Assembly: GCA_016712175.1 (NCBI GenBank)
Contig: JADJRQ010000001.1
Coordinates: forward strand, 124,001 to 188,000
Direction of reading: 5' to 3'
Source: Solirubrobacterales bacterium
GTDB taxonomy: Bacteria; Actinomycetota; Thermoleophilia; Solirubrobacterales; 70-9
Length of the DNA: 64,000 nucleotides
Shown: piece after piece, positions 17,051-25,825 of the stretch
Numbering within the stretch: position 1 is the stretch's first letter
How the letters are laid out: each line of letters begins with the position of its first letter
Notes under the pieces: model-generated
The model's database searches: none
Told to the model about the DNA's origin: nothing
What the model saw: only the letters and a program-made list of their open reading frames with translations
Made by a program: the position numbers and the translations under genes

Positions 17051-17450
17051 TCAGCCGTTCTGGTACGTCGCTTTTTCCGGCTGGATCTTGACGATGATCC
17101 GCTCTTCGCCGGGCTGACGGAACGGGTAAACCTCCTCGTCGAGGTACCGCTTCGCGAGCGCGTTGATGTCTTCGTCGGCGCCGTCTTCGGTGATCTCGAC
17201 CGCCTCGCCCTGAATGACGAGGGGTATATACGGTTTCTCCGAGTCGACAATCGAAATGGCAACGCGGGGGTCACGCTTGAGGTTCTTCTCCTTCAGGCGT
17301 CCTTTGGCCGTGTTGAAAGTGACGAGGTCGCCTTCGTGCCCGATCCAGACCGGCGTCACCTGGGGCGATCCGTCCTCCATCAGGGGTCGCCACATGCGCG
17401 AGGTGCTGTCCTTCGAGCAGATGTACTGCGTCATCCGGGATTGAAGCCAT
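17051..17450 (-). pseudogene. PPOX-class F420-dependent enzyme, one frameshift
   Basis: Two frames combine to a small split-barrel flavin/F420-type oxidoreductase of about 132 residues: MASIPDDAVHLLEGQHLAHV in the first, then MEDGSPQVTPVWIGHEGDLV and GRLKEKNLKRDPRVAISIVD in the second. The shift falls at a CCCC run (plus strand GGGG 17383-17386), which reads as one base too long; removing it gives a continuous HVAT-LMEDGSP as in relatives. Sequence error is the simplest reading. These proteins reduce various substrates with F420H2; the substrate is not predictable. A good RBS (GGAGGATC) precedes ATG 17450. Confidence 0.75.
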
Positions 17451-17509
17451 TTGATCCTCCGATCGGGTTTGACTCCAACCTACCCGCCCGGCTTCACCGG
17501 CAAAATACT

Positions 17510-18913
17510 TCAACGGCCGATGTGAAAGCCGATCAGCCGCGGGATGTTGGCGATCGCGGATACGACCATTCCGGGCTGACGTTCTTCGGCTTCCGCCGAC
17601 TCCTTGCGGCCGATCGCCTCGCGGATCAGGGTTCCCCCGATCCAGCGGAACGGTTCCGGCGGCACCCTGGTCAGGGCCGACGCCGGCTGGACCAGGGCGA
17701 GCGACGAGTACCGATCGTCGATCCCGAGGGCACTGGCCGCGAGGCTTCGGCCGAGCATCTGAGAGGGCCCGACCCCGTTTCCGGTGTACCCGAATGCTGC
17801 GAAGGCCCGTCCGGACGGGAGCTTCACGGCGCAGGGCAGATGCGTTGCAGACGCGTCAATCGGGCCGCCCCAGGCATACTCGAGCTCGCGGCCGGCCAGT
17901 CCGGGGAAATACTCAACCAGGTGGCGCCCGACCTGATCGACGACTTCAGCATCAACCTCGGCGTGGCCATGGCGGCGTCCGCCGGCGGCGATTCGTCCAC
18001 CGCCCCAGCCGAAAGCGATTCGTCCGTCCGGGGTCGTTCGAAAGTAGGTGAGCAGTGCCCGGCAGTCGCTGATCGCCTCGCCCCCGGTCCAGCCGATCTC
18101 CTCGATCAGTTCCGGAACCGGCTCCGTGATCACCATGTGGCTCGAGGCGATCGTGGTGCTCTGGCGGATCGGCGAGCCGTATCCCGCCAGAGATGACCCC
18201 GTGGCGAGGATGACCCGCTCCGCCTTGATACTGCCGTTTGCCGTCTTCGCGAACACACCGGACGGCCCGTCGTCGACCGAGAGGACCGGGCAGTTCTCGT
18301 GGAGGATGACGCCGGCGTTTTCCAGCGCCCGCCTGATCCCGAATCCGAGACGGGCCGGCTGGACAGTCGCCGCGGCGGCGTACCTGATGCCACCCCGGAA
18401 GCGCGGCAGGTCGCAGATGGCGGCGACCGCTTGAGCATCGAGGAGCTCGGCTTCGTGCTTGACGCCGGCACGCGTCATTGCCTCGAAGTTCTCCAGCCAG
18501 GCCCCGTCCTGAGCAGTGTTTGTGGAGACGTTCAGGTAGCCCGTGTGCCCGAACCAGGCGTCGACATCCTGCGCCTCGCAGAACTCCCCGATCTGCCTGA
18601 CCGAATCTTCCGAAGCTTCGGCGACTTCAAGCGCCGCCTCTGTCCCGTAGATCTGCTCGAGCCGGGCGAAGCTGACCCACAGCGAGTCGACGAAACCACC
18701 GTTCCGTCCACTCGGACCGTGGCCGATCCGATCGGAGTCGATCAGGGTGACCCGGCAGCCGGGGTCGAGTTGTTTCAGGTGCCAGGCGGACCACATGCCG
18801 GTGAAGCCGCCACCGACGACCAGCACATCGGTTTCGATGTCATCGTCAAGCGGGGGCAGAACGTCCGGCGCGCCGGCCTCTGCGATCCAGTATCCGTGGG
18901 CGGTGTGAAGCAC
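17510..18913 (-). CDS. FAD-dependent amine-oxidising oxidoreductase (DAO family)
   Basis: A complete 467-residue DAO-type flavoenzyme. FAD motif VLVVGGGFTGMWSAWHLKQL near residue 30, then GHGPSGRNGGFVDS, characteristic of the group that includes gamma-glutamylputrescine oxidase and related amine/amino-acid oxidases. A C-terminal FGYTGNGVGPSQMLGR block closes the FAD site. It probably oxidises a secondary or primary amine with release of H2O2. The nearby polyamine and betaine importers make a polyamine or methylated amine attractive, but this is context only. Confidence 0.8.
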   Translation of the reverse strand: MLHTAHGYWIAEAGAPDVLPPLDDDIETDVLVVGGGFTGMWSAWHLKQLDPGCRVTLIDSDRIGHGPSGRNGGFVDSLWVSFARLEQIYGTEAALEVAEASEDSVRQIGEFCEAQDVDAWFGHTGYLNVSTNTAQDGAWLENFEAMTRAGVKHEAELLDAQAVAAICDLPRFRGGIRYAAAATVQPARLGFGIRRALENAGVILHENCPVLSVDDGPSGVFAKTANGSIKAERVILATGSSLAGYGSPIRQSTTIASSHMVITEPVPELIEEIGWTGGEAISDCRALLTYFRTTPDGRIAFGWGGGRIAAGGRRHGHAEVDAEVVDQVGRHLVEYFPGLAGRELEYAWGGPIDASATHLPCAVKLPSGRAFAAFGYTGNGVGPSQMLGRSLAASALGIDDRYSSLALVQPASALTRVPPEPFRWIGGTLIREAIGRKESAEAEERQPGMVVSAIANIPRLIGFHIGR

Positions 18914-18972
18914 CTCTGGCGGAGGCTAGACGATCGGTGCGGCGGGGTCTCGTCCGAACCCGGCGTCCGGGC

Positions 18973-20214
18973 CTACGGTGCAGTTTGCCCGAAACCCCGC
19001 GACCGGCCGAAAGCGGTGTGTCCGCGAATCCAGAAAGCGGAGGCCGCAGCCAGGAGGCCCGAGAAAGCAGCCAGCGCGAGAGCCCACCGGGGGTCGTACG
19101 CCTCCGATATCCAGCCGACGAGAGGCCCGCCGATCGGTGTTGAACCAATGAAGACCACGGTGTAGAGAGCCATGACCCGACCGCGCATCTCCGGTTCCAC
19201 GACCAGCTGGAGGGTCGAGTTGATCGCGGCAGCGAAGGTCACCGCAGCGGCGCCGAGCAATGCCAGGACCGGAATCTCGGTCGCCATGCTCGGCATCAGG
19301 GCCGCGAGCATAGCCGCTCCACCGAAGGCCAGAGCGGAGAAGGCGATCACGTTCAGACCGGTCTGGCCGCGCGCGCCAATGACCAATGCCCCGATCACCG
19401 AGCCCACACCCATTGACGACACGAGGACGGCATACGAGGTCGCGCCACCCGCGAACGACAGTTTGGCCAGCAGTGGCAGGACGACGTGGAAGTTCAGTCC
19501 GAGTGTCCCGACGATCGCCATCAGCATGAGGGGCACGCCGAGTTCGGGGGTCGCTTTGACGTACCGCACAGCTTCCATGACTCCACGATCGCCTCGATCG
19601 GCTTTGGGTGAGATATGGACCGACTTCCTGTCGATTCCCCAGAGCGCCCAGATCATCACGACGTAGGTGGCTGCGTTCAGGACGAAACACGGAGCCACGC
19701 CCAGCGTGGCAATCAGGATGCCGGCGACGGCCGGCCCAACCACTCTGGCTGAATGGACCATCACGCTGTTGAGGCTGACGGCGTTGACGATGCGGTCCGG
19801 ACCGACGATCTCCATGACGAAGGCCTGCCGGGCGGGATTGTCAGCTGCGAGCAGGACCCCGCGGACGAAGACGAGTGCCAGGACCATCCACGGCTGAACC
19901 GCGCCGGATGCGGTCACGGCGAAGAGGATCAGCGGCGGCACCATCAGAGCCGCCTGGGTCACCAGCAGCAAACTCCGCTTGGAAAACCGGTCGGCGAGCG
20001 CGCCGCCCCATGCCCCGACCAGCAGGATCGGCAGGAACTGGAGCGCCGTCGTGATGCCGACCAGAAAGCCGCTGTTGGTCAGGCTGAGGATCAACCAGAC
20101 TTCGGCCACCGACTGCATCCAGTTTCCGGAGATCGAAACGACCTGCCCGGTGAAGTAGCGGCGGTAGTTCGGGACCTCGAGCGACTCGAATGACTTCTTC
20201 AGCGCCGCCGTCAA
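18973..20214 (-). CDS. MFS exporter (EntS/MFS_3-like)
   Basis: A 413-residue major facilitator with about 12 helices. The N-terminal NYRRYFTGQVVSISGNWMQS and the DNPARQAFVMEIVGPD segment after helix 4 match the MFS_3/EntS-like drug and siderophore exporters. The start overlaps the stop of the upstream MarR gene as ATGA, so regulator and pump form one operon. The substrate is probably a toxic or exported small molecule; it cannot be specified. Confidence 0.85.
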   Translation of the reverse strand: MTAALKKSFESLEVPNYRRYFTGQVVSISGNWMQSVAEVWLILSLTNSGFLVGITTALQFLPILLVGAWGGALADRFSKRSLLLVTQAALMVPPLILFAVTASGAVQPWMVLALVFVRGVLLAADNPARQAFVMEIVGPDRIVNAVSLNSVMVHSARVVGPAVAGILIATLGVAPCFVLNAATYVVMIWALWGIDRKSVHISPKADRGDRGVMEAVRYVKATPELGVPLMLMAIVGTLGLNFHVVLPLLAKLSFAGGATSYAVLVSSMGVGSVIGALVIGARGQTGLNVIAFSALAFGGAAMLAALMPSMATEIPVLALLGAAAVTFAAAINSTLQLVVEPEMRGRVMALYTVVFIGSTPIGGPLVGWISEAYDPRWALALAAFSGLLAAASAFWIRGHTAFGRSRGFGQTAP

Positions 20215-20804
20215 GAGGTTTCCCTCTGATCAGAGCCCTCCAGCGCGTCTTCGAGGATGATCGCGGCCCGTTCCAGGGTCGCGACGTCGTCTGCCGGCAG
20301 GGAGTCGAGTAAACGGGCCAGATACGCGCTCTTGCGCGACCGGGCCTCGGCCAGGTAGTCGGATCCGGCCGGGGTGGGCTTCAATTGGCAGCTACGGCCG
20401 TCATTCGGGTCGGGCAGGCGTTCGATCAGTTCGAGATCGATCAAATGATTGATGACCCGGGTCGCCGTGGGGCGTTTCACGCCTTCGATTCCGGCCAAAG
20501 CGGTCGGAGTGAGGGGCGCGTGCCGTTCGATCGAGGCGAGAGCGGCAAGGACGGTCGGCGAAAGGTCGCTTCCGGCCTCCTGGCGCATCCTTCTGGCGGT
20601 TCGCGTGATGGCCAGGCGCAGCACAACGGCAGAACCTTCGTTGCCCGCATGGATAACTGATTTCTCAGTTGTCTGACGTATCGTCTGATTATGTGTATGA
20701 CTTGACGTATCTTGCTCCATGACTCGATCCGTCCTTGTCCGACCATCTTCGATGACAGGTTCAGAGGCAACGGCGTCTTTTTTCCTGGAGAAGTAGTTAC
20801 TCAT
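20211..20804 (-). CDS. MarR-family regulator of the adjacent exporter
   Basis: A 197-residue protein with a MarR domain from about residue 55 (VLRLAITRTARRMRQE, TPTALAGIEGVKRPTATRVI, DPNDGRSCQLKPTPAG). The first 50 residues are polar and atypical, and a later start at VMEQDT or beyond is possible. The ATG at 20804 lies just behind a strong palindrome (20811-20825), which suits autoregulation of this regulator-pump operon. The C-terminus overlaps the MFS start. Confidence 0.85.
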   Translation of the reverse strand: MSNYFSRKKDAVASEPVIEDGRTRTDRVMEQDTSSHTHNQTIRQTTEKSVIHAGNEGSAVVLRLAITRTARRMRQEAGSDLSPTVLAALASIERHAPLTPTALAGIEGVKRPTATRVINHLIDLELIERLPDPNDGRSCQLKPTPAGSDYLAEARSRKSAYLARLLDSLPADDVATLERAAIILEDALEGSDQRETS

Positions 20805-20828
20805 GCTAATTAGTTTAGCAAACTACTT
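20791..20828. promoter_or_regulatory. Nested inverted repeats, likely MarR operator
   Basis: TAGTTT-AGC-AAACTA (20811-20825) is a perfect inverted repeat, and AAGTAGTT (20791-20798) with AACTACTT (20821-20828) forms a second, wider one. The stretch is AT-rich in a GC-rich genome and flanks the start codon of the MarR gene. A MarR dimer site is the likely meaning. Confidence 0.55.
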
Positions 20829-20916
20829 AATGTAAGTCCAACTGCCGGACCGATCCGTGACTGGCGTCGAGATTGCGGCGACAGGCCCTGGCGGTTCGGT
20901 GTCGAAAGCCTGCTGG

Positions 20917-21678
20917 ATGGCCGAAAGAACACCTGACGAACCCAACCCGGAACGAAGGCATGCTCTCCGTGAGGAGATTCATGCCGAAATGACCGGCGGC
21001 ACAGTCCCCGAGAACGGAGTGGAAGGTCCGCGAGCGATCCGGGCCGAACAGCTGCTGAACACGCCGCTGATGATTGCGGCTGCTCTGACCCTCCCCAGCG
21101 TGGCGCTGACCGAGACTCATGTCGGTGGCACCCTCGAGGTAATCGCCCATATCCTCAACTGGGGTACCTACCTTGTTTTCGCCCTGGAACTTGTGGTGAT
21201 GCTCATCCTGGTGCCCGACCGGAAGAAGTATCTGAAGCATCACCCGGTCGAGTTGATCGTCGTCTTCCTGACCCCGCCCGTATTGCCGGCAAGCCTCCAG
21301 GCGCTCCGGGCGATCCGACTCCTGAGGCTCCTGAGACTCCTCAAGCTCACCCAGCTCTCGGGGAGGGCATTCTCCGACAGGGGTCTCGGATATGCGGCCC
21401 TGATGACCCTCGTGATCGCGGTCGCGGGCGGATCCGTCTTCCGGGCCTTCGAAAAGGGTCACCAGCACATCACCGAATGGGACAGCGTCTACTGGGCGGT
21501 CGCCACCATGACCACGCTCGGGTCCCAGTGGGAGCCCAGCACCGTCGGTTCCCAGATCACCGCGATCATCGTGCTGCTGGTCGGTGTTTCGTTCATCGCC
21601 CTGCTAACCGGCGCCATCGCACACCGGTTCCTGGGCTTCAGCTCTCGTTCAGGCACCGAGGACGAATCCCGCCAGTGA
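20917..21678 (+). CDS. Ion channel (potassium-channel fold) with atypical selectivity filter
   Basis: A 253-residue channel subunit counted from ATG 20917; the frame opens at 20857. Hydrophobic segments correspond to S1-S6, with a basic S4-like helix RAIRLLRLLRLLKL (131-144) and a pore loop WAVATMTTLGSQWEP. The usual TVGYG filter is TLGSQ (200-204), so K+ selectivity is questionable. There is no RCK/TrkA-N domain after S6. The gene is divergent from the MarR operon and ends at a hairpin (21693-21729). Confidence 0.8.
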   Translation: MAERTPDEPNPERRHALREEIHAEMTGGTVPENGVEGPRAIRAEQLLNTPLMIAAALTLPSVALTETHVGGTLEVIAHILNWGTYLVFALELVVMLILVPDRKKYLKHHPVELIVVFLTPPVLPASLQALRAIRLLRLLRLLKLTQLSGRAFSDRGLGYAALMTLVIAVAGGSVFRAFEKGHQHITEWDSVYWAVATMTTLGSQWEPSTVGSQITAIIVLLVGVSFIALLTGAIAHRFLGFSSRSGTEDESRQ

Positions 21679-21692
21679 GTTTTCCCGAAGTA

Positions 21693-21729
21693 ATCTGAAT
21701 CGAGGCACGCAGTGTGCCCCGATTCAGAT
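21693..21729. terminator. Bidirectional hairpin between channel and NlpC genes
   Basis: ATCTGAATCGAGGCAC (21693-21708), a five-base loop, and GTGCCCCGATTCAGAT (21714-21729) pair over 16 bp with one mismatch. It lies 15 bp after the channel gene and 21 bp after the end of the convergent gene. No strong T-run. Confidence 0.7.
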
Positions 21730-21749
21730 CACCTCGCGAGAATTGGCGG

Positions 21750-22995
21750 TTACAGGCCGGACGGGTGACGCGCGACGAAGGCCGAGGGGTCCTGGAATGA
21801 GACTGTGTCGGTCGACCAGCTCGGGCCGGAGCCACCGGTGCCCGACGTGTCCCAGCGGAGACCGGCAATAACGGCGTAAACGTGTCCGGAGTTGCCGTAG
21901 ACCGTGATCCAGTTTCCGGCGCCGGGCTCACCCCAAGTAGTAAGTCCGGTGGAGTCGAGCGGAGACGAAATCAATCCTCCTCCGTGAAGGGCGAAACTGA
22001 CCGCGCCGGAGCAGTCATAGCCGGATGACTCGAATGAACCGTGGCCGCCACCCCAGAGATACGGCATGTCGGCAATCGAGTTGGCCGCAGCGATCACGTC
22101 CTTGACCGCTTCCGGGAGACCGGCCGGGCGGCAGCGAGGCCGTCGGAGCCGAGTACGGCCTTCTGGCCGGTGACCGGTGCCGGGGCGCTCGGCCCGCGGA
22201 GCTGCTGGCCGGATCGGCGCTGAGGTCGGGCAGGTTGCCTTCAATGTCGCAGGCCTGGTCCTGGAGAGTGCAGTGATGCGGGCCGAACGGGACTTAATGG
22301 TCGCCAGGTAGTCGGCGCGCTGGGATTCCAGGGCGTCGCGTGCGGCGGCGGCCTCCTTCTCCTCGGCGGCGATCTGGTCGCGGGCCTTTTCGAGCTTGAC
22401 CTCCTGGCCTTCCATGCGCTCGACCGTGGTCCTGACCTCGTCGCGCAGGTCGCTGACCCGGTTGATCACGGCTTCGTCGTGGTCCTGGATCGCTTCGGCG
22501 TAATCGCTCGGGGAGACGATGTCGTCCCAGCTCGGCGGACCGAGCACCATGTCGGCGACGTCGGGCGTACCCGACATGTAGAGGGCGACGATCTGGTCGC
22601 GGAGCACGTCGAGGGCACGCTGGAGGCGGGCGCGGAGTTCCTTGAGGTGGGCCTTCTCCTTGTCGAGCCTGGCCTGAAGTGCGTCGAGCGCGGCCTGCTT
22701 CTCGGCCAGTTCGGCCTCGAGCTGGTCAGCCCTCGCCCGGAGTCCGGAGAGCTCGCCGAGCAGGGCATCGACCCTCTGGTTGTCGGCGGCGATCTGCCCC
22801 TTGAGTTCGTCGACCGAACCCGAGATGTCGCTCAGCTTGGCCTGCGCCCGCTCGTACTTCTCCTGGGGCGTGACCGCGCCTGCCGGTCCGGTATGGATGG
22901 CAACGAAGCTGATCGAGACGGCCAGGCCAGTAGCGCAAGCGCGACGGCCATCGGGCGACCGCGGCCGCTCTGGTTTTGGCGGAATGGTAAGCCAT
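21750..22995 (-). pseudogene. Secreted NlpC/P60 peptidase with coiled-coil stalk, frameshifted
   Basis: Joined frames give a RipA/PcsB-like protein: a signal peptide (MAVALALL then GLAVSISF in the next frame), a coiled-coil stalk (VLRDQIVALYMSGTPDVADM), and a C-terminal NlpC/P60 domain with Cys in GYDCSGAVSFALHGGG and His in GHVYAV. At least two shifts are needed: in the signal peptide near 22925 (one base missing) and in the linker near 22150-22260. Between them the reading frame is clean. A cell-wall endopeptidase is the likely role. It shares its stalk with the M23 protein at 11954-13204. Confidence 0.75.
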
Positions 22996-23164
22996 GTGAG
23001 TCACGCACGCCAAAACGTGGACGAAAGAACACCGTAGCAACGGGACTTCCCTCCGCGCCTCTTTCGGGCTTCTGGGAAGGGCCTTGCACTGAAAGGGAAC
23101 TCGTCACACAAGCAGACGAAAGACCGCAACCCTTTTTCGGCTTCAGAGCGGAAGGTGGCTACGT

Positions 23165-24161
23165 TCATGCCTTGGCAACCAGCTCATACGAACGAATGCG
23201 GTCTGACGGGTCGAAGACCATGGTCGAGATCATCAATTCGTCGGCCCCGGTCGCCTCGATCAGCTTGTTCAGAGCTCGGCCTTGACGGTCTCCGGACACC
23301 CGAAGATATGGCCCTTGGCGACCGAACAGATCACGGTCTCCTCATCCGGGGTGAAATCATGCGCCGCCGCTTCCTCCGGAGAAGGGAACCTGCCCGGGCT
23401 GCCCTGACGCAGTCTGGAGAAGGCAAGCCTGGAAGGACCAGCCAGCCAGCGGGCCCTTTCGTCGGTCTCGGCGCAGATGACACCCACGGCCACCATCGCC
23501 TTTGGTTCGTCGAGGTACTCGGAAGGCTTGAAGCGGCTGCGGTAGAGCTCGAGTGCCGGCAGGGTGTTGGCAGCGCTGAAGTGGTGGGCGAAGGAGTACG
23601 GCATACCCATCAGGCCGGCAACCTGGGCTGTGTAACCCGAAGAACCGAGCAGCCAGATCTCGGGCTGGTTGCCCTGGCCAGGAACCGCGGTGATATTCGA
23701 ATAAGGATGACCGGCCGCCCACTCTCCGGAGAAGAATCCGAGGAGCTCACCGAGTTGTTTCGGCAGGTCTTCGTCGGAAATCGGATCCATCGACCGGCGG
23801 AGTGCCGCGGCGGTCATCTGGTCAGTGCCCGGCGCCCTGCCGATGCCGAGGTCGATCCTGCCCGGGTGGAGCGCATCCAGGGTGCCGAATTGCTCGGCGA
23901 TCACCAGCGGCTGGTGGTTCGGCAGCATCACGCCGCCGGAGCCGACGTGGATGGTCTTGGAATTCGCGGCCAGGTGAGCGACCACGACCGCCGGAGCCGA
24001 ACTGGCTATTCCCGGCATGTTGTGGTGCTCGGCGACCCAGTGGCGGGTGTACCCCAGCTTCTCGGCGCGCTTGACCAGCCCGGTCGAGTTGGCCAGGGCC
24101 ACTGCCGGCTGAGCCCTTCAACCACCGGGACGAGATCGAGGACGGAGAGCGCGGGTTCGGT
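23165..24161 (-). pseudogene. Luciferase-like (LLM class) flavin-dependent monooxygenase, frameshifted
   Basis: The main frame (23269-24102) carries KRAEKLGYTRHWVAEHHNMP, HVGSGGVMLPNHQPLVIAEQ and GRIDLGIGRAPGTDQMT, typical of the single-subunit LLM oxidoreductases of the MsnO8 type. The N-terminal LSVLDLVPVVEG is in another frame (24114-24149) and the C-terminal [20 protein letters not shown] in a third (23165-23290). The joins are at an AGCCGG run near 24106 and at a CTCT near 23272. No credible start codon is left. Substrate unknown. Confidence 0.72.
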
Positions 24162-25290
24162 CTTCTCGGTCTCGCCCCAAGCAGCCCGGGGGGGCGGGAC
24201 GGCCTCCGCCTTCTTGTCCTGCGGGCGTGTAGTCGATCTTCAGGTTCTCACCGCGCTCCGGATCGACCCGCCAGCTCCACCAGCTCATGCCCACTGACCA
24301 GGCCTGGTCGGCAAAGGCCCGGAAAGCGGCCTGGTAGGCCACCGCCTGCGCCTCCTGGTCCTGCGGCTCGCCCGGCCGACCTCGGGAGGATGCGCCGCCG
24401 CGTCGGCCTGGGTCGGGTATCCGATCTCGGTGAACATGACCGGCTTGCCCCACTTGGAGCTGGTCGCTTCGAGGTTGGAGGCCGGGGTCTGCCAGGCGCT
24501 CACCAGGTCGTCTTCGGTCGGCTCTTGCCCTTCGCTCGTGAGCGGGTAGTAGGCATCGACACCGATCATGTCCAGGTTGTCCCAGAATTGGACCTGATCG
24601 ACTTCGTCCCAGTTGGCGGCGTAAGTGAGCGGGCCACCGAACTTTGCACTCACCCCCTCGAGCCACCTTCTTCCAGAGGGTCGGTATCGCCGGAAATGGT
24701 CTTGAGCTCCGGTTCCGACCACAAACACGTCGGCACCCTTGCTGGCGGCAAGATCCGGGCGTAGTGGCCGATCATCGCCTCGTAGGACGGGAACCACGGC
24801 ACGGTCGGCCGGCTGGATCTCGCCACGGAAGGTTTCGTCGATCACGTCGACATGCGGCTTCAGGATGACCTTGAGGCCGGCCTGTTGGCCCAGGTTGATC
24901 GCCCTGGCGAGACTGGCGTCGGTCGGTGTCTTTTTCGGGTTCGGCTTGATCTCGTTGGCCGAGGTGTTATTGACGTACCAGGTGGGCACGATCGTGACCG
25001 AGGTGCTGCCGATGTTCTTGAGCAGCTGGATGTCCTCACGGGATCCAGCGTCGCGTAGCCCCTGGCGGTGTAAGCGGTCAGGTTGAGGCCGGTCAGGGTC
25101 ACCGATGGTCACGCCCGTGGATCGGTGGTCGAAGTCTCACCGGTGGTGCCGGGTTTCTCCGGTCGTCCCGGTGACGGCGGGCTGGTCGACAGCCGGAGCG
25201 GTTTTCTCCTTCATCGCCCGCTCGGGTACCGGCGATGGCCCCCGACGATCATCAGGGCAGCATGGATACGGCTGTGATCACAACTGCGCA
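24118..25290 (-). pseudogene. Secreted GH113-like glycoside hydrolase, multiply frameshifted
   Basis: Pieces in three frames line up as a TIM-barrel hydrolase resembling family GH113: VTLTGLNLTAYTARGY, then VTIVPTWYVNNTSANEI, AGLKVILKPHVDV, DNLDMIGVDAYYPL, KPVMFTEIGYPTQADA (likely catalytic Glu) and VGMSWWSWRVDPE. The N-terminal part has a hydrophobic stretch (ALMIVG, then AIAGTRAG) and a Thr/Gly linker, as for a secreted protein. At least four shifts are needed. Mannan or a similar glucan is a possible substrate by family only. The 3' end runs into the LLM gene. Confidence 0.65.
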
Positions 25291-25792
25291 CCGGGCAGTC
25301 TAGAGCCAGCGTCCGGCATCGGTGAAATCCGGGACCACGGCGAGAAACGGCCAGGCAATTGCCTGGCCGGTCCGATGAATCTGGTTCAGGCGCAAGAATC
25401 AGCCTCGCGAGGATCTTGGCCTTCATCTTGTTGTACTCCTCGTCGGTGATGCCACCGGAGGTCCTGACCTGGTCGAGCTTGTGGAGCTCGTCGACCGGCG
25501 AGGTCTGGGCAGTGTCACGGACGTACTCGTCGAAATGTTTCTTCTGTTCCTGCTGGTCCTTGATGGCACGCTCCCGCATGCCCGAGCCACGGAAGATCAG
25601 ATAGATCAGCGCGGCAAAAGGCGGGATGATGAACAGGGCCAGAATCCAGAGGGCCTTGACAACGCCACCCATCGCGTGGTCACGGAAGATGTCCATGATG
25701 ATCGCGATGACGACCCAGATCCAGATGACGAAGAAGAAAATCGCGAGCGTGGTGAGTAGTGCGTCACCAAGATCGTATGTGGCTAACAGCAA
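25211..25792 (-). CDS. Membrane protein with PLDc_N-type and SHOCT domains
   Basis: The N-terminal half has two membrane helices (TLAIFFFVIWIWVVIAIIMD and ALWILALFIIPPFAALIYLI), as in PLDc_N-type proteins. The second half, DQVRTSGGITDEEYNKMKAKILA, is a SHOCT domain, a short C-terminal oligomerisation motif. The literal frame runs to 25211, but the conserved part ends at KILA and a rho-independent-type hairpin lies inside the run-on (25348-25369). A one-base shift would give a stop at 25399, the likely true end. Start TTG 25792 follows AAAGGA. Confidence 0.75.
   Translation of the reverse strand: MLLATYDLGDALLTTLAIFFFVIWIWVVIAIIMDIFRDHAMGGVVKALWILALFIIPPFAALIYLIFRGSGMRERAIKDQQEQKKHFDEYVRDTAQTSPVDELHKLDQVRTSGGITDEEYNKMKAKILARLILAPEPDSSDRPGNCLAVSRRGPGFHRCRTLALDCPVRSCDHSRIHAALMIVGGHRRYPSGR
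25348..25369 (-). terminator. Rho-independent terminator after the SHOCT gene
   Basis: Read on the minus strand: CGGCCAGGC, loop AATT, GCCTGGCCG, then TTTCTC. A perfect 9-bp stem with a T-rich tail, 30 bp past the probable true stop of the SHOCT gene and inside its run-on frame. Confidence 0.75.
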
Positions 25793-25825
25793 ATGATTCC
25801 TTTCGATGGGCAATTGATCAAACGA

